From Phoronis australis (taxonomy: Eukaryota; Phoronida; Phoronidae), in assembly GCA_002633005.1 (NCBI GenBank), contig NMRA01000002.1, forward strand, positions 8,804-70,803: a stretch of 62,000 nt of DNA, read 5' to 3'. The position numbers were made by a program, and so were the translations under genes. Under the pieces are notes generated by a model, which saw only the letters and a program-made list of their open reading frames with translations, searched no databases and was not told where the DNA came from. Of the stretch, positions 51,201 through 62,000 are shown one piece after another. How positions within the stretch are numbered: position 1 is the first letter of the stretch; each line of letters starts with the position of its first letter.

Positions 51201-54200
51201 CGTGGCCCCATCATGCCCCGACCCCCAGGGGTGTTGGCACTCTGAGACTCTTTCAAGTTACTTATGAACAACTCGATGTACCTACATGACAAAAATTGAA
51301 CTTTAACAAAATCGGTTACATGAACAGAACACACTCTAGTGGAAATCTTTGATGTTAAAACCACATGCCATGACAGTGTAGTCACGGGTGGAAACTTGGG
51401 TCTCAAAGAAACACCCTATTTTGTCCGTTTTCAAATGAGCATCAAGAAGGTGTACAACATCTGAGAACAGAATGACATGGGAGGTTAAGAATTTAACGTA
51501 GAGCCAAGAAGTACATAGCATTGAATATTTAGGAAAAATGGTAGCTTACATTACAAGTCCAAGTGAAGACCTTTCACCAGGTTTCTTAATTTGCCAGTTG
51601 CGTAACACACTTTTTGAACAGCACCCCTTACACACACACGGGACCATCCGAAATCCCCGGGGTCATCCATAGAAGAAACGATACCACTCACCTCCCACTC
51701 ACAGCCAGCCTGCTAATGGCCGACTCTGACACATCCCACCACACCGGGGGGTGACCCAAGCCTTCCTGCCTTCAACAGTTAACAACCGACCTCCACTACA
51801 CTCTTTTAACAGGCAAAGACCCAAGCCAGGCCCTTGCGGCAGCTTCACCGGCTTGCCGGCAGCACTCCACATACGTTACCCACACCGATGACCCAGCCAG
51901 TGCCCACCTGTGCCCGATTTTCTCGTTGTTGCACATTTGAAACGCCTTGTCAGCGATCTCCTGGTTGGTGAACTGTACATACGCCTCCCCCGTTGCGTTC
52001 CCATCCATATCTCGTTGAATCGTGATCCCATACGGCTTAATCTCGAACCCTACATGCCCAACCCAATAAAACAACCATCAACAATAAAAGCAAAAACACC
52101 ACCAACCAATATTCAACTGATAGTCAATGAAGCTTAAATCTAATACTGGTTTATCACCCAAAATGTTGGCATTACCTGATGGACCTAAATGTAACAGCGA
52201 CTTATCACCCAAAATGTTGGCATTTACTAACAGAATTTAAGTCCAATAGAGGTTCATCACCCAAGACGTTGGCATTTACTGATGGACCAAAATCTAATAG
52301 TAGTTGATCAACCAAAATGCGTGCTTTTACTGATGGACCTGTCTTCGAAAAATGGCCCTATCCACGCCAGTTAAGATGAGTGACGAAGCAAGGTTGCTGA
52401 AAATTTGTATTCTACACAGCTACTCAATTTTGAAAGAACGATTTGTAATATATTCAGAGAACAAAATTTAGTGCTTAAGTCAAGCTGTAAAAAATGCCAA
52501 TTTCCATAACTCAAATGTCTTGTCATGTTACATCACTAGTTCATTTTTTAAACCTGGGGATCTTTGAAATGCAAATTATGTCAAATTGAAGAGTTCAAAT
52601 ACAGCCATAAGATGGACCACAGGTGAGCTATGTTTGAAAAACCACAAGGTTTTTGAAAAACCCTGAGCCACATCTATAAATCTATCAAGCAATGTTTGCA
52701 AATTTGGAGTCATGTTTTATAACTCCTGAGCAATATTTGATGATTTTGAGCTAGTACCGAGTCAGTCATATAAAAAAATTCAGATCCACGTGTTAAAAGC
52801 TTGCCGTGAGCTTTTTCCACTTCATAACACATGATGCAAAAAGACAACATAACAAATATTGTAAAACTACAGCACCGTTTTTATAATTTTGTAGTAAATG
52901 CGACAGTGACATGCTGACCAAGTGTCAATTGAGAGTAACTACATGAAGCTTGCACGTTTTGAACCAAGTTTGGATTTCTACTTGGTTTGAAACCTGCAAA
53001 CTTTCGTCACACAAAAACATTAAGACCTATGTTACTTTTCAAAACTTACAATCATTATGACGTGAAAAAGTCCAACGACATTCTTACTTGTACTTTTCTA
53101 AGTCAAAAGAAGATGACTAGAGACCCACAGTTACTAACGCAACTGCTCACAAATGAAAGACCCTTTGCCAGAAATGACAAAACATGTTTTTTAGTATCAT
53201 GCAGACTTGCAGGTTTGATGACTAATGAGCAAGTCGAATTAATACTAATTCAAACTGTGCTCCAACGGAGAGATCCATATCTTCTGACCTAGGGAGCGTT
53301 TACTTTAATAGGTTTTAAAATAAACTAGACAATGTCAATAAAGTTTTGACGAACAAAACTGTGACTAAACATCCATTTTATTTTGTCTATAATCTGCCTC
53401 ATTGCCGACTAATGCTCAATGAAATCTCAGCAGTTGTTGCTCAACGCACTTTATCGGAATCGCGTCAACTTACTGTGCAATGGCATTCACAACTGAACAA
53501 CTAGCAGCTACACACAATACTGTCTATAAAACTTCGACCAAATTTTGCCAAAATCGCTACTCTATTATGACAGCCTAATAATTCAGACAACAAGTTTGTC
53601 ATAGCTAGATGGAGTAGGACATATTTCTATTCATGTCTGGCCAGTTTATTTTGAAAACTGTTATACTCACCGCTGAAGAATTGTGCCACCTCCTCCTTAG
53701 AGCACTGAAATGGCAAACCTCTCAGTCGCAGCACTGCGTCTTTGCTGGGGTCGCCAGGCTTGTTTTTTCGTAGAACGTACTCCATCTCACTCTGCTCGGC
53801 TTTGAACACTGAAAAGGCACAAAATGTTATCACCGACTTGCACAGTTTCAGAAGAACCTGAAGCTTGGTAGGTCCGGGCAGCGTTGCACAGGCCTGGGTA
53901 GTGTTACAGAAACCCCAAGACAATTAGCTGCCATTTGCGATGAGAAAATTTTGCTTATGTAACAGAAACGTTGAATTTTATTCCTTAGTTTTAAGTTCTA
54001 TCCCATGACTTAGTATTCCAACCTCACCACACAATAACTTCAGTAACTGACACTTGGCTACGTTACAAAAGTATGGTCTAGGGAAAAGGTGCAAAAAGTT
54101 CAAAATTGACTCTGACACGGTTTTGCTACTCTTGCGCGAGCTTATTTTCCTCGCAAGAACCTTGCTCTACAGAATGCTACCCAGTTTTCAGCTTTGTTAT

Positions 54201-55304
54201 GGCTTATTCACAGAGGTACATTTCTACCTTCGGAAACGGCTTTAGTTGATACAAGTGAGTGATAACCTGCCCTGTTTCAACATTCCAGTACATTCCACCA
54301 TCTCACCTTCAACATAACGATTCCCAATGTGAGCGTTGTGTTGTGAAAGAGCAGTCTCAACGTCCTCATCGCAGTCCAACTCCACGTAGGCCTCGCCGTT
54401 GGGCCGACAGCCGTCCTTTGTCAGCAGGAAATGAACCCCATCTGTTCCACGGCTGATGCTGCCATCTGTGGGGGAGAAAATGAGATCAATTTTCACTCTA
54501 TTTCACACATCTCTGAATGTACAAAATCGGTAAACGTGATGGAGCACAAGATTCGACAGATTTGACCAGCTATAAAACCATGTTCAGGAAAAAAATTAGA
54601 ACATTTGATTGAGACCACTTGCCAAGCTATAAAATTGATCTTAATTTGTTCCTTAGTAAGACAAGAAATGATATTTGGTCTTGCCAAGAACTGACAGCTC
54701 ATTATTGCAGGAGACCATACTCATTGAATAAAATGACAAAGTCAACTATTAGAGCCTGCTCAGTTAGTTCCAAACGAAAAGTGTGATCTAAATTAAATAG
54801 ATATAAAATTATTTTGTCCTGACCTATGATTTGCTCATCTTCACTTTAAGCCTTGTACAATTCAAATGGCATTTACCACAACTGCCAAAACTTTTAATTT
54901 AGAAAGGGGTGTAACACTCATTTACATCGGCATCACAGGTACTTACCCACCCGTCATAAAGTAGGAATTGAGAATTCCAAAGAACTTAAAAAATTAAGGT
55001 ATTTGACATTTCGTTACACTTGTTTGAAACTGTCTTAAAGATCGTGCATAATAAAGCCATGAAGAATATGAAGAGTTTTGTATCATTCAAACATATTCTA
55101 ATCACTACTTTAAGTTGAGTTAGGAAGCAGACATGTCATGACAGGGCTTCAGATTACTCGTTAAAATTGAACCGACACCTTTACAATGCACTCCAAAACC
55201 AAATTCAAATGTCGCGCAATCTTACCAGGCCCTTTCAAGAATTTAATCAGCTCCTCAGCAGTCGTCCTATATGGAAGACCACGACATCGAACGATGTAGG
55301 CCAT
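45201..55304 (-). CDS. HNRNPH: hnRNP H/F-type RNA-binding protein with three quasi-RRMs
   Basis: Nuclear splicing regulator that binds G-runs. Exons in transcription order: 55304-55226, 54465-54307, 53808-53671, 52049-51908, 51281-51127, 50685-50470, 50095-49956, 49042-48907, 46144-46025, 45229-45201 (TAA). All phases agree and give 437 residues, against about 449 in human HNRNPH1. qRRM1 starts at [16 protein letters not shown], qRRM2 at [16 protein letters not shown] (from residue 105) and qRRM3 at [15 protein letters not shown] (from residue 327). A Gly/Asn/Tyr-rich low-complexity segment lies between qRRM2 and qRRM3 (about residues 225-315), with a second at the C terminus. The acceptor at 55312-55314 shows that the start exon opens 7 nt before the ATG, so an untranslated exon lies upstream. 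If intron 9 is retained, the protein ends GGNYDG with a TAG at 46020-46022; spliced, it ends [13 protein letters not shown]1 is less likely because of the glycine-rich segments. Confidence 0.93.
45816..45821 (-). terminator. Candidate intronic polyadenylation signal of hnRNP H
   Basis: Minus-strand AATAAA inside intron 9, about 200 bp after the in-frame stop that follows exon 9 (46020-46022). It could end a shorter isoform that skips the last exon. Confidence 0.3.
46530..46745 (+). pseudogene. Broken THAP zinc-finger fragment
   Basis: In hnRNP H intron 8, on the opposite strand. One frame gives C-I-V-P-A-C (Cys codons at 46559 and 46574). A second frame, from about 46596, gives [11 protein letters not shown]...[17 protein letters not shown], with Cys at 46695 and His at 46704. 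Together these fit the THAP spacing C-x4-C-x(about 40)-C-x2-H, but a frameshift separates the two halves. No initiating context or downstream transposase was seen. THAP domains occur in P-element-type transposases, so this may be a transposon relic. A second possible THAP start, [11 protein letters not shown] then stop, is at 47028. Confidence 0.5.
47660..47955 (+). repeat. Two-copy tandem duplication, about 170-190 bp
   Basis: Copy 1 (47660-47822) and copy 2 (47823-47955) share ggttggatcttgca (47694 and 47864) and ctgcctcgatctttgcc (47723 and 47911). The two spacings differ by 18 bp, so one copy has an indel. It lies in hnRNP H intron 8. Confidence 0.7.
48067..48454 (+). mobile_element. Non-autonomous DNA transposon, CAGGGCTTGGAAT family, copy 2
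   Basis: Perfect 13-bp terminal inverted repeats and an exact 6-bp target duplication aagtaa (48061-48066 and 48455-48460). It is very similar to 21708-22216 along its length but is 121 bp shorter. The missing part coincides with the single N at 48189, so the true length may be masked by an assembly join. It is in hnRNP H intron 8. Confidence 0.85.
50587..50634 (-). repeat. In-frame 15-bp minisatellite in hnRNP H exon 6
   Basis: About three near-perfect copies of tagttaccacctccg encode successive GGNYG pentapeptides in the low-complexity domain. Because the unit is a multiple of three, copy-number change would keep the frame. Confidence 0.75.
52140..52345 (-). repeat. Four-copy tandem repeat, about 51-bp unit
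   Basis: Units with ttatcacccaaaatgttggcatt begin near 52151, 52202, 52253 and 52304, the last more diverged. It lies in hnRNP H intron 3, about 90-300 bp upstream (in transcription) of the exon 4 acceptor at 52050-52051. Confidence 0.8.
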
Positions 55305-56647
55305 CGTGTAGCTGAAACATAAGGGATCAGCATTATTGTTAAGTCTAGCTCCGTGTCCGAATCTGTTTGATAACACAATGGCACAGGAATATAGGCACAG
55401 ATGCTTTGTGCCTCTCTTCAGTTACTAAATCATGTCACCTTGACCAAAATACTCAAGGGTCTTAGTAGGTTAATTGGTTAAAATCATGGAAAGTAACGAA
55501 TTAGGCAGAGATTATACCGAAAAGTTAAGGTAGAGAGAAAATTTATGGTGGCTTCTGGACACTAGAAAATGTGCAACCTATGGGAAATAAGTGCCACCAA
55601 GTGGCTATAGAGGTTTTGATTCGAGGTCTCTGGATCCACACTTAACTGTAGCTGAGGGTTAATGCGCTATTTATGTGGATACTCATTGATCAACTTTGAG
55701 TGACGTGGGTGGGAAAAGTCGTGCACGCTCTTCACTCAAGTGCTGAAATTCCAAGGTGGTGTGCGTTCACAACATGCCATGTCAATTCTGTAATACGTAT
55801 ATTTACCGGTATAAGGACATATATCAAGCTAAAAAATATGCATACAGTAAGGAAAATCAAAAAGTAGGTCACGGTGCTCCATATCTGCCTCTGTGTAAAA
55901 CCCACGTCGGTAAATTACCGGATTTCAGACTTGAAAGTTAACTATAAGACAATTTTGTGTTATAAATCGTTACCTTAGTCTTTATTTGTAAGTTTGTAAT
56001 CTTTTTGTCTCAAATTATTGCTGATAAATCATTTTTTGTAAGCTTTTTTTACCACACGATTTTTCGCCATGCGATCAACTTTCGAAAAAGTACCTCTTGT
56101 TCCTCCTATCCAAAAGAGCACTATACTCTCAAATACAAACATGAAATTTGGACAGAATGTAGTTTAGATGCGTGCGCATCTCCTCAAGTTGTTTTCTGGA
56201 AGTCAAGGCCAAGTTTTCATGGCGAGTTTTCGATCGTCCGGAATGCCTAATTTTGGTCAGTCGGGAGATTGATGTTTTTCCAGTTGCGCAATATGCACCC
56301 CCTCCCCCGATTTTTAGATGAGGAATTTATCACTCTTTTAATTGGTAATTATTTCATTTTCAGAAATTCTGACAAACTGCTGCGCATTGGCACTTTTCAA
56401 ACAGCAGTCGTTAGTTCATTAAGTCGCCGCATGTTAGCGCCACCAGCGGCTACGTTGAAGTTCAATGGCATCGCAACTTCACCGTTCGAAAAAAAGTTGT
56501 TACAAAGTTTTTGTTGGTTGTGTAAATGATGAAATCCTTCATGTTAAGAGTGATTTGTTTTCCCAAATGATCTTTTGTCTACTTTCTGATGTTTTTTGCC
56601 ATGATACGATCTAATAGTACATGGGTGGCACCCAGCACTGAAAAAAG

Positions 56648-56670
56648 TGGGGGAGCTATAGCCTCCCCCA
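56648..56670. repeat. Short GC-rich inverted repeat
   Basis: tgggggag (56648-56655) and ctccccca (56663-56670) pair perfectly around the core ctatag. It is a hairpin at the edge of a G/C-run-rich, transposon-like stretch. Confidence 0.6.
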
Positions 56671-56718
56671 GCCCCCTGTCACTGTCAGGCAATGATGTGT
56701 TGCCCATGTAGTAGTATT

Positions 56719-56878
56719 CAGAGGCAGATCTAGGATTTTTAGACAGGGGGGGCAGGGCAGAGTATCACGCAGGATTTTACCAGTAAGATATTTGCACCCT
56801 CAAACTGCCAAATGAAATCTAGGAGTTTTAGGGAGGCCACGGGCTGACCCCCTTGCCCCCCCCCCAAATCCACCAATG
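56719..56878. mobile_element. Possible small DNA element with G/C-run ends
   Basis: The left part cagaggcagatctaggat...gacaggggggg strongly resembles the left end of 26595-27551. The right end, ...cccccaaatccaccaatg, is a loose inverted match. No target duplication was found, so the exact ends are uncertain. Confidence 0.4.
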
Positions 56879-57422
56879 TGATCTTATGATTTGATGTGAA
56901 ATTTCCTCCTAGCTCAGATGTATTTATTTCTGAGATGATGTGATGTCTTTGCTCTTTACCTTTTAAGCTGTGTAATCCATTGTTTTCATCAAACATGGTG
57001 AGCCTGTTAATTCTATATGCTAACAACACACTTAAACAGCATTATCTCTGTAGAAATCGATCCAAATTTTATATAATACACACCACCATGTTCGTCTCAA
57101 TGAGACGAATCTTTTTATATGCAGCACATGTATATTCTTTTATTTTTTACGAAATTATGTAAAAAAGCAGATATTTTATGCATAATTGTAGCGTTTCAAT
57201 GGCCATTTTCTCGTAAACCGCTCATCCAATTTTTCTGATTTTTGCACCATTTCATTTCTCACACCAAGGGCTTTTCAAAAATGGATGATACATGGGCATT
57301 GTAAAAAAAATTAAAAAACGTTGTCCTCCCTACATCGAATTCAGAATGCCGACATCTCATTCTCTGTCTCTGTAGCAGTTAACTAATTCTATTAACAGGA
57401 TTCGGATGAAACTGTACCGCCG

Positions 57423-57530
57423 ACTGGTCGGATAAAGCTTTTGAGAACCAGTTTCATCCACTGAATTAGTGGGTCTGTTATTCAGTGATTGCCTGGTTCT
57501 CAAAATCAAGGACCGTTATATCCGACCAGT
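57423..57530. repeat. Fold-back element, copy 1
   Basis: Three pairs of inverted blocks lie in register: actggtcggata (57423-57434) with 57519-57530, ttttgagaaccag (57439-57451) with 57493-57505, and actgaa (57460-57465) with 57481-57486. The transcript would form a 108-nt hairpin. It is related in sequence to the hairpin at 60738-60818. Confidence 0.75.
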
Positions 57531-58089
57531 GCACTGCCGAAACAATGCAATGAAAAAACAGCAAAATTTATAGTCGTCACTCGTCAGTATTTGATTTCTG
57601 ATGACGATTTAACTATAACTGCTACGTGCACAATATCCGAACTAGCCACTTAATTTAAATCAAGAATAATAAACACCACAATCAAATACACAAAATTTAA
57701 AAAGTCAAAATCGATAACCGCACACCTTTCGCGTTTCTTCTCTTTCGAATACAAAATGGCCGAAATCCTTTGTCACGACAGGTGTCGCTTTTCTGGTTAG
57801 TTGTCGCCTGGCGGAGAAAAGGAAAAACTGTTTGTAGTAGAAGTGCGGCGTGAGACATAGCGGTGTCAGGGTAAGCGTATTGTTTATTATTTGGTTTCTA
57901 TTGTTTCTCATTACCCGAACAACACGGATGCGCACTCATTAACTATTTTTTTCACTTCTAACCACGGGCCCCTGACGCGATAAAATCAGCAGGTCAGCTA
58001 ATGTGGATTATGCTGAGTCACAGATGTTAAACTGTACACTACATAGTCATAGGATAGATTCATACTAGAGTAGATACTAAGATAGGCCT

Positions 58090-59260
58090 ACAATACATTT
58101 TGAATGAAATTAGGTATCCTTTGTAGTATTTGACCCTTTCCGTTGCATTGTGAGCCCCAGTACCGATATATACGTGAAGTCCATAAAAGCGTTATTTATG
58201 GTGATAATCACAGTGTCTGTTGACAGGTGTAGAATACATGTTGAATGAAATGACCTGATTTTTTAGAAGGAAAATGCACTTAATGACCCCATGGTTGAAC
58301 CAAATGACTTGAAACCTGGGAGTAATATACATTGGTGCTAGCTGAAACTTAGGACTTGGAATTCAGTTACATGTAAGAATCGCATTAGTAAACCTGAAGT
58401 GTACCTCAAATTTAAATTTGTGTTTAATGACCTTTGACCTATTTTATCTGATTGGATGACCTGATTGTTTAGAAAAGTAGAGTACCGGTATTTGATTTGA
58501 TTTGATTTGATTGGCTCTTACACTTACACCTGTATGCTGAAATTGAAGGGAATTCTTTGAAAACTGTTTGAGAAATAACTTTTGAAAATTAGATGACCTT
58601 TGCACTAATTTACCCCATCTGGTGCATTATAAACCCATTTAGTATGTAGCAAAGTCACTAAAAAAGTGTGTTTTATTCTGAGAATCACAGTTGACACATC
58701 AGAATACATGTTGAATAAGGAGGTCAAAATTTCAGAAGTAAAATGAAATGTACTTAGTGTCCCTATGGTTGCATCAAATGACCTGAAACTTAGGAATTAA
58801 AACTCAATTACATATATCAAACACATCACATGTGTAAATCTGAAGTGTCTAGTTCAAGATTTGCACCCAATGACCTTTGACCTGTTTTATCTGATTGGAT
58901 GAACCAATTGCTTACAAATTAGAGTAGCATATTTGATTGGTAGACTTAGACCTGTACTCTGAAATTGAAAAGAATTCCTTGAAAGATGTAGGAGAAATAA
59001 CATTTTGAAAATTCAATGACATTTGCATTAACTAACTGTTTCCAGTGCATCATAATCCTTTTTAATAGGATTATTGTAAAGGCCATAAAAAGCGTGTTTA
59101 TAATGCTGAGAATCACAGTTGTCTTTTGACAAATCACAATGAAAAAGTCAAACCTAATGACCCCATGGTTACACCAAATGACTTGAAACTTTGGAATTGG
59201 AACATTTGGAACTCAGTTACATGTACCAATCAGATTTATGAATTTGAAGTGTCTAGACTG
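58090..59260 (+). repeat. Long tandem repeat, about 430-475 bp unit, nearly three copies
   Basis: Repeated landmarks are ga-aatcacagt (about 58207, 58682, 59111), atgaccccatggttg-type blocks, ttgaaact..gga, and tgacctttgacct (58428-58440, 58871-58883). Units have diverged by substitutions and indels. No coding capacity is evident. Confidence 0.75.
58491..58513 (+). repeat. Simple repeat (tttga)n
   Basis: About four tandem tttga units inside the first unit of the long tandem repeat. Confidence 0.8.
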
Positions 59261-60737
59261 CATTTTTACCGCGCCGCTAGGAGCGCGCACAGTGTTAAAA
59301 ATGGCCAGTTGCCAATTTGGGCAACTGAATGAAGGGCTGCTCAAAGAAAGAGTTTGATTACGAGAGTGTTTGAGTTGGAAGGCATTAAAGACATCTACAG
59401 TCGGAAACACATGCATATACAACAGAACATTCAGCTTTGAGCTCTGACCTATCTGGGCTGTCTCTGACCCAGACTATTGTACTGTGATTATATTTACTGG
59501 GTATTTAGGCTTTCTCTAAGTTATATACATTGTGTTGAACATGCAGACAGTGCACTATTATCTCATGCTATGTCATGGGGTTCAGAGCGTCATCTGGTTT
59601 TAAATTGGGTTATTCAAGATCAATAAAATTATTTTAAATTGAATTGCCATTCACAGAAATGTGAGGCTGAAATTTGCTATAAGTCACAAGCGAAAGTGTT
59701 GGGCTAAATATTTTCCTGAGCCTGGAAATAATGAATTTGACAAGGAAAAGTCGAGGCTTGTTACTGTCAGTGCAGTGTATCCAGGATTGGTCCGGACCCA
59801 AAAGACACGTACTCACGATTGCCATTCCTCCAATTTTTGGTGAATAAATAATTCTTGAAGGTCATCATTTTCGTGAAGGATTATCTCTGGGTGGGGGCTT
59901 GTTCTAATTAGTACAGAGTCTGCTCATACAGTGTACAGCTACTGTTACTATTTGTAGTCTGCTGACCACTTGCAAGCAATGTTGTTCAAAGAAACGCACT
60001 CGCAAACATTTGGTTTTATACTTTTGTGTCAGTCTAAGAATGGAGACGTTTCATTTTGTTAAACAACTGATGTTTATCACTAGAAACCATGAATTCAAAT
60101 TTTTATAGATAATCATTTTTGTAGTCTAGGGGCTAGTGCTGCCACATTGCTAGGAACACACACAATTTCCATTAAAAGTTATGGTGTTTTGCCTTGGGTC
60201 ATCGACTGTGATATACACTTTTCACAGCCTGTGCCGTTTATTGTTAGATTTTGATTATGTATCTTCAAATTTAAAAGTTCAAAAAAGTACCAAAACATAG
60301 ATTTTTTCTGTAAATAGACCTCCGGGCTACACCAGTATTTGAAAAGCATGCATGCTCAAAATGGTCTTCAGGAAATAAATGGACACCAAAAGTTTAAGGT
60401 TACACAATTAATGGAGAATGCCTTGTGAATTTTATATTGGAATGTGTGATGGTTATGAGGAAGATGCGGCCGGGCCGATATATTTGGTACTGCCCAAAAT
60501 ATGCTGGGAGGGACATACAATATGTTTTGTATTTGACTTTTGGTCCAAAAATACCATCTTCCAATTAAATTAATGTGTTCCCCGGATTTATATACAAAAA
60601 TGAATAATTTAGGTCACTCAAGAAACTTTGAAATGTGCAAAAATACCTTATTATTTTTAGCAGTGAGGTCAACAGTTGAAAAAGTTGAACAATGCTCATT
60701 TACTAAATGTACCACCAGCATTGGTGCAATATAGCAG

Positions 60738-60818
60738 TCCCTGATTTAAAGAACCAGTTTCACCTCTGAGTAACAGTTTCGTTAGTCAGTGAATGAAACT
60801 GGTTCTTTAAATCAGGGA
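60738..60818. repeat. Fold-back element, copy 2 (25-bp perfect stem)
   Basis: 60738-60762 and 60794-60818 are perfect reverse complements over 25 bp, separated by a 31-bp loop. Outside the stem, weaker pairing continues toward ccac/gtgg. The sequence ctggttct..aaatca.gga.c...atatc.gac is shared with the right half of 57423-57530. Confidence 0.85.
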
Positions 60819-60876
60819 TCACCATATCTGACTAATAGTGGAAACTGCTAGACCTAGTGTTGAACAATCCATCACA

Positions 60877-60945
60877 ACCAAGAATCGAACCTGGTATTTC
60901 TGGCATGTTAGCCAAGTGTCCAAACCGAATCAATTGGCTAATAGG
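60877..60945 (-). repeat. tRNA-derived sequence
   Basis: On the minus strand, the A-box-like TAGCCAATTGATTCGG is followed by a perfect B-box-like GGTTCGATTCT. It begins about 60 bp right of the fold-back element. A complete cloverleaf with a clear anticodon was not drawn, so it may be a SINE head or tRNA pseudogene. Confidence 0.45.
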
Positions 60946-62000
60946 CTACGTTTTGGCACGCAATTTGGAAATCCTTCATTCAACTGAATGTCACACCAGA
61001 AAGTCACTTTATGCGGCACTCCTTTCCCTTCCACAGAACAGGCGTGCCTCCTGTAACCCTGTGGCCCTAGGTTTTGTCTATTCCCAGCTTGCTTGATAAT
61101 TTTTTTGTATACTCAAATAAAATGAGTCACGGATTAGATAAATGATTTGACAAAATACAAAGTTCAATGTGAGTGAAAATTTTGTCTGAAATAACTGCCA
61201 ATATGTGATTTCCAACAGTGCACTTTGTGATTTGATGGCAATAAAATAGTGGACAGCAATCGCCTTTCTTGATAGGGGATTCCAATTTATAGTAGTGGGA
61301 TTTCTCAACGCTTTTTTATAAATTCTCCCTTTTTGATGGAACAAGGTTTTAGCTGTTTTCAGTGTTAATGCTAATTATTTCTGAAATGTATATCGACTGA
61401 ACATTTAACACATGGAACAGTAATGTTATTGGGATTTCAAGTAACAGATTTTCTGATATCCTGATTTGATACCATGCAGTCACTTTTTTGTTCCACCTTG
61501 CAGCTGTTTATTGGTATTATTGGTATGGTGGGTCACAAAGGAGCTAGGTCATTCAAGGCTATCTACGTGTAGTAAAACGTGACTTGGTTAACCCACTTAT
61601 GTTTGAATGTTATTGTTATGTAGGACCCTAGAAAAATTATTAATTTGGTTGACTTTTGAACACTTCAGAACTGGCTGTTAGGATTTAAATGAAAGTTTCA
61701 GATATTGTGCTTTATGCGCTGTTAGGAATCTTTTTTAAAATGTTCCATTTATGCATGAGGGGCAATGGAAATAGGATTTTTATGATTTTCATGAAAAAAC
61801 AAAAACAAAGTGGCGATTTGGAAAACTATAATGGCATTTATGAGATTTCGTAATGGCAATTTACATTGAAAATTAAATGAAATTTTAATCATATTTTGGT
61901 ATCATTGTTTTGCTATCATTGTACCTTTCTTTTTTCTTAAATTTGACTAAAAAGACAGAACTACATGACCCAGGTTTGTGAATAGTCAAACATCAAATTC

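Larger units (their letters stand above)
55312..62000. other. Region upstream of hnRNP H, no gene recognised
   Basis: Should contain the untranslated first exon and promoter of hnRNP H. A locally CpG-richer stretch at 57715-57860, with a YY1-like aaaatggccg at 57753-57762, is a possible promoter, but this is weak. The rest holds transposon-like ends, fold-back repeats, a tandem repeat and a tRNA-derived sequence, listed separately. Open frames are short and unconserved. 61000-62000 is plain AT-rich sequence. Confidence 0.45.

Noticed and set aside
57753-57762. YY1-type promoter element as the hnRNP H promoter
   Set aside because: A single 10-bp match with no linked exon or start signal; noted only as a possibility in the region entry.

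Overview
This is invertebrate animal nuclear DNA. It is AT-rich, with mostly 0.5-2 kb introns and standard GT-AG splice sites. It carries four conserved single-copy eukaryotic genes and many dispersed repeats. Two isolated N bases (27535, 48189) suggest a draft assembly. The exact taxon cannot be read from the sequence. The proteins are close enough to human orthologues to suggest a marine deuterostome or a slowly evolving lophotrochozoan, but that is inference.

Layout from left to right: (1) 1-8062 has no recognisable coding sequence. It holds a nested tandem repeat, a tRNA-derived repeat and other dispersed repeats, and may lie in the first intron of the next gene. (2) 8063-16509 (+) is CDP-diacylglycerol synthase, exons 2-11; the short first coding exon was not found. 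(3) 19686-23689 (-) is PCNA, complete in six exons, 261 residues, with three E2F-type sites just upstream. (4) 25967-41120 (+) is MICU1, the mitochondrial calcium uniporter gatekeeper, with eleven coding exons and a candidate 15-nt microexon. (5) 45201-55304 (-) is an hnRNP H/F-type RNA-binding protein, ten coding exons, 437 residues. (6) 55312-62000 has no recognisable gene but contains tandem and fold-back repeats.

Transcription directions are: CDP-DAG synthase and PCNA convergent, PCNA and MICU1 divergent across about 2.3 kb, MICU1 and hnRNP H convergent. The genes share no obvious pathway (phospholipid synthesis, DNA replication, mitochondrial calcium, RNA processing). This looks like ordinary animal gene order, not a functional cluster. 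Every exon junction given was checked for reading phase.

The least expected content is in the repeats. A three-copy DNA-transposon family starts with CAGGGCTTGGAAT, and every copy is flanked by an exact 6-bp target duplication. Two short elements have long inverted terminal repeats around the C-terminal end of a retroelement protein (Penelope-like architecture), one with a hammerhead-like core. Two related fold-back hairpins occur near 57.4 and 60.7 kb. Tandem repeats carry matches to CTCF-like and DR1 nuclear-receptor motifs.
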